Source: Thermoleophilaceae bacterium (GTDB lineage Bacteria > Actinomycetota > Thermoleophilia > Solirubrobacterales > Thermoleophilaceae). From it: a DNA stretch of 64,000 nt. The stretch's first letter is position 1; each line of letters opens with the position of its first letter. The translations under genes and the position numbers were made by a program. Where the stretch lies: positions 295,061 to 359,060 of the forward strand of contig JAUJNT010000003.1 of assembly GCA_030448005.1 (NCBI GenBank). The letters are read 5' to 3'. The notes beneath the pieces are model-generated. The model saw only the letters and a program-made list of their open reading frames with translations. It did not search any database and had not been told where the DNA came from. Positions 57,903-64,000 of this stretch are shown here, in pieces.

Positions 57903-58472
57903 GTGCCACTGGTCGGTGTGCTCGCCATCCAGGGCGACTTTCAGGCGCACTCCCAGGTCCTGCGGGGGCTGGGAGCGCAGGTCAGGGAGGTGCGTACCCC
58001 CGACGACCTTCACGGCGTGGACGGTCTCGTCATCCCCGGCGGGGAGTCCACCACGATGACGCTCGGCATCGAGCGCGAGGGGCTGGGAGAGCCGCTGCGC
58101 CGGCTCGTGCGATCCGGGAAGCCGACCCTCGGAACCTGCGCCGGGTTGATCATGCTCGACCGCGCCCACCTCGGGCTGCTCGACGTGGCATGCCGGCGCA
58201 ACGCCTTCGGGCGCCAGGTCAAGAGCTTCGAGGCGGACCTTGACCTGCCGGCTCTCGGCGGCGCGGTGCGCGCGGTCTTCATCAGGGCGCCGTGGGTGGC
58301 CGAGCACGGCGAGGAGGTCGAGGTGCTCGCGGAGGTCGACGGGCACCCGGTGGCGGTGCGCCAGGGCAACATCCTCGCGGTGGCATTCCACCCCGAGGCC
58401 AGCGGCGAGACGACCCTGCACGAGTGGCTGCTCGAGCAGGCTTCATCCACCAACGGAGGGCAAACAGGGTGA
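57903..58472 (+). CDS. pdxT: Pyridoxal 5'-phosphate synthase, glutaminase subunit PdxT
   Basis: 189 residues. A class I glutaminase: VLAIQGDFQAHSQVL at the start, IPGGESTTM, nucleophile Cys in TLGTCAGLIML and the His/Glu pair in AVAFHPEA. GTG 57903 lies 4 bp after pdxS. The stop overlaps the aminopeptidase GTG (GTGA). Confidence 0.96.
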   Translation: MPLVGVLAIQGDFQAHSQVLRGLGAQVREVRTPDDLHGVDGLVIPGGESTTMTLGIEREGLGEPLRRLVRSGKPTLGTCAGLIMLDRAHLGLLDVACRRNAFGRQVKSFEADLDLPALGGAVRAVFIRAPWVAEHGEEVEVLAEVDGHPVAVRQGNILAVAFHPEASGETTLHEWLLEQASSTNGGQTG

Positions 58473-59572
58473 AAGACCAACGTGCGGACGCGCTCGCGCA
58501 GATCCTGGTGGGCTACTCGGCCAAGGTGAAGCAGGGCGACGTGTGCGTGATCCAGGGGAGCACCGTGGCAGAGCCGCTCATCCAATCGGTCTACGAGGAG
58601 GTACTGCGGGCGGGCGGCCTGCCGATCATGCAACTGACGACCGATGAGGCCGCGGCTGCCTTCTTTCGACTGGCCTCAGACGAGCAGCTGAAATGGGTCC
58701 CGCCTACGGCCGAGTGGGCGGCCGAGAACGCAGACGTGCGCATCGCGATCATGGCCGAGGCCAACTCCCGCGCGCTCTCGCACGCCGATCCGAAGAAGCA
58801 GTCGCTCTCTCAGCAGGCGCGGAAGGGCCTGATGGAGACCTCGATGAAGCGCTCGGCGGCCGGCGAGTACCGCTGGGCACTCACGCTATTTCCCACGCAC
58901 GCATACGCGAGCGAGGCGGGGATGTCGCTGTCCGAGTACGAGGACTTCTACTACGGCGCCTGCCTTGCCACCGACAGCGATCCCGTGACCGCCTGGGAGC
59001 GCCAGTCCGACCAGGTGAACCGGCTGTCCGCGTGGATGGAGGGCAAGGAGCAGGTGCACATCACCGCCCCGGGCACCGACATCACCCTCGGCGTGGCAGG
59101 GCGCACCTGGATCCCCTGCGCGGGCAGCCACAACATGCCCGACGGCGAGTTCTTCACCGGGCCGATCGAGGACTCCGTGGAGGGCGAGGTGGCCTTTTCC
59201 TTCCCGGCCACCTACGCCGGCCGTGAGGTGGCGGGCGTGCGCTTCCGTTTCGAGGGCGGCAAAGTGGTGGACGCCGCGGCCGAGCGGGGAGAGGACTTCC
59301 TGATCGAGATGCTCGACTCAGACGAGGGCGCGCGGCGCCTCGGCGAGCTCGGCATCGGCACCAACTACGGGATCACGACCGGAACGAAGGAGATCCTGCT
59401 CGACGAGAAGATCGGTGGCACAGTCCACATGGCGATCGGCATGAGCTATCCCGAGACGGGGGGCACCAACAGCTCCGCGGTGCACTGGGACATGGTCTGT
59501 GACCTCCGCCGGGGCGGCTCGATCCATGTGGATGGGCAGGAGCTTCAGCGCGACGGGCGCTTCTTGGTCTGA
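58469..59572 (+). CDS. M29 family aminopeptidase
   Basis: 367 residues. A thermophilic-type metallo-aminopeptidase (AmpS/PepS family). Metal-binding residues lie in DGEFFTGPIEDSVEG (Glu), HMAIGMSYPETGGTN (His) and SSAVHWDMVCDLR (His, Asp). Overlap with pdxT shows it belongs to the PLP synthase transcript; the functional link is not obvious. Substrate specificity unknown. Confidence 0.92.
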   Translation: MKDQRADALAQILVGYSAKVKQGDVCVIQGSTVAEPLIQSVYEEVLRAGGLPIMQLTTDEAAAAFFRLASDEQLKWVPPTAEWAAENADVRIAIMAEANSRALSHADPKKQSLSQQARKGLMETSMKRSAAGEYRWALTLFPTHAYASEAGMSLSEYEDFYYGACLATDSDPVTAWERQSDQVNRLSAWMEGKEQVHITAPGTDITLGVAGRTWIPCAGSHNMPDGEFFTGPIEDSVEGEVAFSFPATYAGREVAGVRFRFEGGKVVDAAAERGEDFLIEMLDSDEGARRLGELGIGTNYGITTGTKEILLDEKIGGTVHMAIGMSYPETGGTNSSAVHWDMVCDLRRGGSIHVDGQELQRDGRFLV

Positions 59573-59635
59573 GTAGAACAGCCGAGGCCCAGCACTGGCG
59601 CCGGACCTCCGCAAATGGGCGGTTTCTTTCAACCA

Positions 59636-59664
59636 TTGAAGGCTCCTGACCTTTGGCGTAAGGT
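59636..59664 (+). promoter_or_regulatory. Sigma-70-type promoter upstream of DUF3494 gene
   Basis: TTGAAG, 17-bp spacer, TAAGGT. Good spacing and close to consensus for a high-GC actinobacterium. It leaves a leader of about 155 nt before the ATG at 59828. Confidence 0.55.
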
Positions 59665-59750
59665 GAGAATCGCTTCTGCGAATGCGCGTCTGTGCAGGCT
59701 CCGCCGGCCTTCATGTCTTCGGGACCTCGCTGGCCGCTTCTCGAAAGCCA

Positions 59751-59796
59751 CCCGGAAAAGCCGTTCCCGACGAGCGCCTCGGAAAGTCCTTCCGGG
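59751..59796 (+). other. Structured leader stem upstream of DUF3494 gene
   Basis: CCCGGAA (59751-59757) pairs perfectly with TTCCGGG (59790-59796) across 32 nt, 31 bp before the ATG. AAGGAGG precedes the start. It might modulate translation; I recognise no known riboswitch. Confidence 0.35.
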
Positions 59797-59827
59797 CAGT
59801 CTGCGCGCGCTCAAGGAGGTTTCGATT

Positions 59828-61084
59828 ATGGGCGCAGCAAATGCTCGAGATGACGCGGCAGGGACCCTTGCGGGTCGACGTGGCTACGTACCCCGTTTCT
59901 CCTGGACCTCGGGAGTGGTGGCGGTCGCCTGGCTGGTCGCACTGGCCCTGCCCGTGAACGAAGCACTGGGAGCGCAGCCGCCGGTCGGCCTTGGGACGGC
60001 CGACAGCTTTGCCGTCCTGGCGGGCTCAACGGTGACGAACACCGGCCCTTCGACGATCAACGGCGATCTCGGAGTCAGTCCCGGAGCGTCGGTGACCGGC
60101 TTTCCTCCTGGGACGGTGAACGGGGCCATCCACCGAGCCGACGCTGTTGCAACCCAGGCCAAGTCTGACCTCACGACCGCGTATAACGATGCCGCGGGAC
60201 GGACGCCGGCTTTGTCGGTGTCCGGGGACCTCGGCGGCCTCACGCTGACGCCGGGCGTTTACAGGTCCGGATCGTCCCTCGGCCTGACGGGGACTCTCAC
60301 GCTCGATGCCCAAGGCGATCCCAACGCCGTCTTCATCTTCCAGGCGGGCTCGACGCTGACCACAGCATCGGGGAGTCGCGTGAACGTCATAAACGGCGCA
60401 CAGCCGTGCAACGTCTTCTGGAAGGTCGGCAGCTCAGCCACGCTGGGGACCTCCTCTGTCTTCACCGGCAACATCTTGGCCTTGACGTCCATCTCGATGA
60501 ACAACGACGTCACGGTGCGCGGGCGAGCGCTGGCGCGAAATGGTGCCGTCACGTTGATCAACGACACGATCACCGCCGCGCGCTGTGCGCCCGGTACGAC
60601 CGGCGGTGGCGGGACCGGCGGCGGCGGTGGCGGGACCGGCGGCGGCGGGGAGCCCGGCGGTGGCGGCGGGGAGCCCGGCGGTGGCGGCGGCGGGACCGGT
60701 GGTGGCGGCGAGGGAACCGGCGGCGGCGGCGCAAGCGGTAACGGCGTGGCTGCCTTTACGACCAGCCCGCGTTCGGTGGCCAAGAGGGTCCTGAGGTTCG
60801 GCACTTCACGCTGCGTGGGTGGGACGTTCCGGGTCGTGGTCGCCGGCCTCTTCATCCGTCGAGTCGTCTTCTCGCTCGACGGGCGCACCATCGCGACCCG
60901 GAGCAGGTCCCCGTTCAGGGCGTTGGTGAGGGCCGGCCGTGGGCCCCACAGGGTGAGGGCGCGCGTCACGTTCAGCGACGGCACTCGTGCTGCCAATCTC
61001 GGCATGCGGTTCAGAGCGTGTGCCTCGGCAGAACGACGATTCCCGTTTCGCCGGCCGCGCGGGCCGAGCGGATTCACAGGCTGA
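59828..61084 (+). CDS. Secreted DUF3494 (ice-binding-like) protein with Gly-rich linker
   Basis: 418 residues. Signal or anchor (VVAVAWLVALALPVNEALG), then a DUF3494 beta-solenoid near residues 50-260: GTADSFAVLAGSTVTNTG, TVNGAIHRAD, FIFQAGSTL, CNVFWKVGSSATLG, SIFTGN-like VFTGNILAL. This family includes ice-binding proteins but also adhesin-like domains. A Gly-rich linker with repeated GGGG/T/E units (about 258-305) leads to an Arg-rich C-terminal domain with two or three Cys. Strong AAGGAGG ribosome-binding site. Confidence 0.88.
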   Translation: MGAANARDDAAGTLAGRRGYVPRFSWTSGVVAVAWLVALALPVNEALGAQPPVGLGTADSFAVLAGSTVTNTGPSTINGDLGVSPGASVTGFPPGTVNGAIHRADAVATQAKSDLTTAYNDAAGRTPALSVSGDLGGLTLTPGVYRSGSSLGLTGTLTLDAQGDPNAVFIFQAGSTLTTASGSRVNVINGAQPCNVFWKVGSSATLGTSSVFTGNILALTSISMNNDVTVRGRALARNGAVTLINDTITAARCAPGTTGGGGTGGGGGGTGGGGEPGGGGGEPGGGGGGTGGGGEGTGGGGASGNGVAAFTTSPRSVAKRVLRFGTSRCVGGTFRVVVAGLFIRRVVFSLDGRTIATRSRSPFRALVRAGRGPHRVRARVTFSDGTRAANLGMRFRACASAERRFPFRRPRGPSGFTG

Positions 61085-61143
61085 GCGCCACGCGTCGTGA
61101 TCGAGGGGTGACCCGGCGGGCGCCCCTTGGTCGCAGCGTGGCC

Positions 61144-61905
61144 ATGGCTGCGTGGCGAATCCCGATGAAGCCGACCGGCGTGGTGGTCGCCTGCTTGCTG
61201 TTGGCGCCTGCCGGCGCCCAGGCGGAGCAAGGTGCGGGAGCCGCTAGGGTCGTGGCGCGCCAGGAGACCGCCGTGCTGCTAGGTCCGCACCCGGCACGGA
61301 ACAGGCCGAGCGTCCACGGCAAGCTGGTCGGGTTCGTAAGTCTCCGCCGGCCGATCACGGGTGACCGGACGGTGCTGCCGGTGCTGGCGCATACTCGCGA
61401 CAGCGAAGGGCGCCCGTGGTTGCGCGTGCGCCTCCCGGGTCGCACGCTCGGCGCAAAGCCGCCGCCACGTACCGCGTGGATCCGTGCTTGGAGGACGCGG
61501 CGTTCCGCCACCGCCTGGCACATCGTCGTCAACACCAGGACGCGTCGTATGGCCGTCTACCGCGCCGGGCGGCGGTTGCGCGGCTATCCAGCCATCGTCG
61601 GCAACGGCTCGACGCCCACGCCGCTTGGCCAGTATTTCGTCGAGGAGAACGTGCAGTTGTCCGCCCGAGCGCCGGGCGCCCCTTTCGCGCTGGCCACCAG
61701 TGCCCGTTCGGCCGTGCTTCAAGAGTTCGCCGGGGGCCCCGGCCAGATCGCCCTACACGGCCTGCGCAACATCGGCGGACGACTCGGGACCGCCGTATCG
61801 CATGGCTGCATCCGACTGTCCAGTCGCGCCATCACGTGGCTCGCCAGGCGCATTGCCCCCGGCGTGCCCGTGTCCTTTGTGTATCCGCGGCGCCCTTCGC
61901 GCTAG
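61144..61905 (+). CDS. L,D-transpeptidase (YkuD domain)
   Basis: 253 residues. Signal sequence (MKPTGVVVACLLLAPAGAQA after the second Met) then a beta-rich region and YkuD domain: WHIVVNTRTRRMAVYRAG, IALHGLRNIGG and the catalytic Cys in VSHGCIRLSSRAI. It cross-links peptidoglycan (3-3) or attaches proteins. ATG 61144; ATG 61165 gives a cleaner signal peptide. Confidence 0.9.
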   Translation: MAAWRIPMKPTGVVVACLLLAPAGAQAEQGAGAARVVARQETAVLLGPHPARNRPSVHGKLVGFVSLRRPITGDRTVLPVLAHTRDSEGRPWLRVRLPGRTLGAKPPPRTAWIRAWRTRRSATAWHIVVNTRTRRMAVYRAGRRLRGYPAIVGNGSTPTPLGQYFVEENVQLSARAPGAPFALATSARSAVLQEFAGGPGQIALHGLRNIGGRLGTAVSHGCIRLSSRAITWLARRIAPGVPVSFVYPRRPSR

Positions 61906-61906
61906 C

Positions 61907-63016
61907 GTGCAAGCCGTGTCAGACGGCGAGCAAGCTCCGAACGGGGCCGCGGCCACGCGCAGCAACGGCCTTCCCCTCGAGGCGCCCCGGCCCGGCCTGA
62001 CGGTGCTCGTAACCGGGGGCGCGGGCTACATCGGCTGCGTGCTCGTGGAGCGTCTGCTCGACCGGGGCTACGGCGTGCGGGTGCTCGACCGGATGTACTG
62101 GGGCGAGGAGCCACTCGCGGCAGTCCGCGACCGGATCGAGCTGGTGGTGGCCGACGTGCGCCGGCTGCCGGCGGAGGCGCTGGAAGGCGTTGACGCGGTG
62201 ATCCACCTCGCCGGGCTCTCAAACGACCCGACGGCCGAGTACGACCCCGAGGCCAACTGGCAGATGAACGCGCTGGCCACGGAGGCGCTTGGCAACGCGT
62301 GCGTGGCCGCCGGGGTCGAGCGGCTGGTGTTCGCCTCGTCGTGCTCGCTCTATGACGGGCTGGCGCCGGGCATGCATGATGAGCAGTCCGCGCTCGAGCC
62401 GCGCGGAGCGTATGCCACGTCCAAGCGCTACGGGGAGGAGCGGCTGCTCGAGCTCGTGGACGAGGGGCTGTGCCCGGCGATCCTGCGCAATGGCACGGTC
62501 TACGGGTTCAGCCCGCGCATGCGCTTCGACCTCGTGGTGAACACGTTCGTGAAGGACGCTCTGCTGCACGAGCGCCTGGACCTGCACGGCGGCGGCTGGA
62601 TGTGGCGCCCGCTCGTGGACGTCAAGGACGTGGCCGACGCCATGATCGCCGTGATGGAGGCGCCCGCCGACGCCGTCCGCGGCGAGATCTTCAACGTCCT
62701 GCACTCCAACTACCAGATACGCGAGCTGGCGATGCTGGTGGCGGGGTCGGTGCAGCTGCTGGGCCGGAACGTCGCCCTCGCCGAGCAGTCGCTGCCACCG
62801 CGCACGCGCAGCTACGAGTGCTCGAACGCGAAGCTCGCGGGCCGGCTGGGCTTCAACCCGACCCACTCCGTGGTCGAGGCGGTCACCGACCTGCTGGGTC
62901 GCATCGATCTGGCCGACCGCTCCGAGTTGAGCGATCCCCGCTACTACAACATCCGCTGGCTCGAGCTGCTGAACGAGGTCGGTCCCAGGATCGAGCGTTT
63001 CGGCTCGGTGCTGTGA
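61907..63016 (+). CDS. NAD-dependent epimerase/dehydratase
   Basis: 369 residues. A GalE-like extended SDR: LTVLVTGGAGYIGCVLVERL, IHLAGLSNDPTAEYD, FASSCSLYDG and YATSKRYGEE (Tyr/Lys). It probably acts on a nucleotide-sugar for surface glycan; product unknown. GTG 61907 is 1 bp past the transpeptidase stop; GTG 61916 is an alternative. The stop overlaps the rmlD-like start (GTGA). Confidence 0.87.
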   Translation: MQAVSDGEQAPNGAAATRSNGLPLEAPRPGLTVLVTGGAGYIGCVLVERLLDRGYGVRVLDRMYWGEEPLAAVRDRIELVVADVRRLPAEALEGVDAVIHLAGLSNDPTAEYDPEANWQMNALATEALGNACVAAGVERLVFASSCSLYDGLAPGMHDEQSALEPRGAYATSKRYGEERLLELVDEGLCPAILRNGTVYGFSPRMRFDLVVNTFVKDALLHERLDLHGGGWMWRPLVDVKDVADAMIAVMEAPADAVRGEIFNVLHSNYQIRELAMLVAGSVQLLGRNVALAEQSLPPRTRSYECSNAKLAGRLGFNPTHSVVEAVTDLLGRIDLADRSELSDPRYYNIRWLELLNEVGPRIERFGSVL

Positions 63017-63900
63017 GTGCCCCACGCGCGCTGATCACCGGCGCCTCCGGTCAGCTCGGCTCTGACCTGCAGGAGGTGCTGGGGCAGAGGGGCTGGCAGC
63101 TCGACGCGCTGACGCACGCCGACCTCGACGTGACCGACGACCGCGCGGTGGCAGAGGCCTTCGAGGCCTCACAGCCCGAAGTGGTGTTCAACTGCGCGGC
63201 GTTCCACAACGTCGAGGTGTGCGAGGCCGAGGAGGACACGGCGGCCGCGGTGAACTTCAGAGCGGTCAAGCGGCTCGCCCAGCACGCTCAGGAGGCGAAA
63301 GCCACGCTCGTTCACCTGAGCACCAACTACGTCTTCGACGGGCGGCGCGCGGACGGGGGCTACGCCGAGTCGGACCTCCCGGCCCCGCGCAGCGTCTACG
63401 CCGTGTCGAAGCTTGCCGGCGAGCACGCCGCGGTCGCCTACTGCGAGCGCGCGCTGGTGGTGCGCGCCGCTGGGCTGTACGGCCTGCACGGATCGGGTTC
63501 GAAGGGCGGTAACTTCGTCACGCGGGTGCTGGCCCGTGCCCGCCAGCAGGGCGAGCTGAGGATGGTGGCCGATCAGCGGCTCAACCCCACGTTCACGGCC
63601 GACCTTGCGGTGGGTTTGGTTGCCGCGTTGGAGGCTGAGCTCTTCGGCCTGGTGCACTTGACCAGCTCTGGGGCGTGCTCCTGGCACGAGTTCACCGAGT
63701 CGATACTGGAGCTGGCCGGGGTCGAGGTGCCGGTCGAGGCGGTGGCCACGACGATTCCGCCGGGCGGTGCCGAGCGGCCGCTGAACGGCGTGCTCGTGAG
63801 CGAGGCGGCGCCGGCGGCGGGCCTCGAGGCGCTACGTCCCTGGCGCGAGGGGCTCGCCGACTACATGGGTCGGGCCGGTCTGACTCACGCTGGTTCCTAA
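63013..63900 (+). CDS. dTDP-4-dehydrorhamnose reductase (RmlD)-like
   Basis: 295 residues. RALITGASGQLGSDLQEVL, ADLDVTDDRAVAEAF, NCAAFHNVEVCEAEED, VHLSTNYVFDGRR and YAVSKLAGEHA fit the RmlD reductase of rhamnose synthesis. It is co-transcribed with the epimerase. NADPH-dependent reduction is inferred from the family; RmlA/B/C are not in this window. Confidence 0.88.
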   Translation: MSAPRALITGASGQLGSDLQEVLGQRGWQLDALTHADLDVTDDRAVAEAFEASQPEVVFNCAAFHNVEVCEAEEDTAAAVNFRAVKRLAQHAQEAKATLVHLSTNYVFDGRRADGGYAESDLPAPRSVYAVSKLAGEHAAVAYCERALVVRAAGLYGLHGSGSKGGNFVTRVLARARQQGELRMVADQRLNPTFTADLAVGLVAALEAELFGLVHLTSSGACSWHEFTESILELAGVEVPVEAVATTIPPGGAERPLNGVLVSEAAPAAGLEALRPWREGLADYMGRAGLTHAGS

Positions 63901-63914
63901 CTCGCGCGCGGCGC

Positions 63915-64000
63915 CGTCCTGGATAGGGGTCACAGGGGGGCCCCAGGGCAGGACTGTGGGGCTCGGGCCTGAAAGGCACGGCGATGTCGTCCTGGATAGG
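63915..64000. repeat. Direct repeat of CGTCCTGGATAGG at window end
   Basis: Identical 13-bp copies at 63915-63927 and 63988-64000, 73 bp apart, downstream of the rmlD-like gene. The second reaches the window edge, so a tandem array of about 73-bp units may begin here. Confidence 0.5.

Noticed and set aside
59700-59827. Cyclic-di-GMP riboswitch in the DUF3494 leader
   Set aside because: A GAAAGCCACC-like stretch caught the eye, but the other conserved GEMM segments and tetraloop receptor are missing.

Overview
The window is high-GC DNA with strong G/C preference at third codon positions, many GTG starts and tightly overlapping genes (GTGA and ATGA junctions). Housekeeping order efp-nusB-xseB-prenyl synthase-dxs-tlyA-nadK-recN-pyrG-NUDIX-xerD and dgt-dnaG-sigma factor, together with F420/flavin LLM oxidoreductases, points to an actinobacterium. 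I favour the class Thermoleophilia (Solirubrobacter/Conexibacter-like), but that is inference from gene content, not from a marker RNA.

Layout. 0-7.3 kb: a 5'-cut DnaE2 error-prone polymerase whose reading frame runs through in-frame 39-bp tandem repeats, a cupredoxin/membrane pair, a secreted six-cysteine repeat protein, a DUF72 protein, an RsbW-like ATPase and an MBL hydrolase. 7.6-22.7 kb: core genes for translation (efp, nusB), isoprenoids (prenyl synthase, dxs), rRNA methylation (tlyA), NADP (nadK) and DNA repair or recombination (recN, xerD, mutM, recO), plus pyrG, an M20 peptidase and a NUDIX enzyme. 22.8-27.4 kb: a histidine phosphatase and the dgt-dnaG-sigma operon. 27.4-34.1 kb: tRNA-Asn overlapping a frameshifted HNH gene, a glycosyltransferase, an LLM oxidoreductase, an SDR, a thioredoxin-like lipoprotein, a phosphatase and a BON protein.

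34.3-38.35 kb is the main accessory feature: a small, decayed integrative element in the 3' half of tRNA-Met, bounded by perfect 44-bp direct repeats. It carries two zinc-finger proteins, a C-terminal-HTH protein, an XRE regulator, a frameshifted primase-polymerase, an integrase lacking its N-terminal half, a small membrane protein, and near-identical 20-bp repeats inside each end. An internal deletion has apparently fused the replication gene to the integrase.

38.4-42.3 kb: a complete Pnkp/Hen1 RNA-repair operon ending 36 bp from the element's right att site. 42.4-46.1 kb: an AGPS-like oxidase, PlsC acyltransferase and SDR that look like an ether-lipid module. 46.1-47.1 kb: two paralogous tiny basic proteins flanking a Cys-rich small ORF. 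47.3-51.5 kb: two overlapping convergent GH13 enzymes and an LLM oxidoreductase. 51.7-54 kb: a subtilase without a signal peptide. 54-56.8 kb: a sugar nucleotidyltransferase, a GT4 and an RpiR regulator. 57-59.6 kb: pdxS-pdxT and an M29 aminopeptidase as one overlapping unit. 59.8-63.9 kb: an ice-binding-like DUF3494 protein, an L,D-transpeptidase, an epimerase and RmlD.

Two repeat systems stand out. A palindromic 39-bp repeat occurs inside dnaE2, between recN and pyrG, and as a degraded copy in the xerD 5' end. A 37-bp tandem array lies upstream of the LLM gene at 51.5 kb. I found no CRISPR array and no certain new defence system. The element, the repeats and their relation to neighbouring genes are the most unusual parts.
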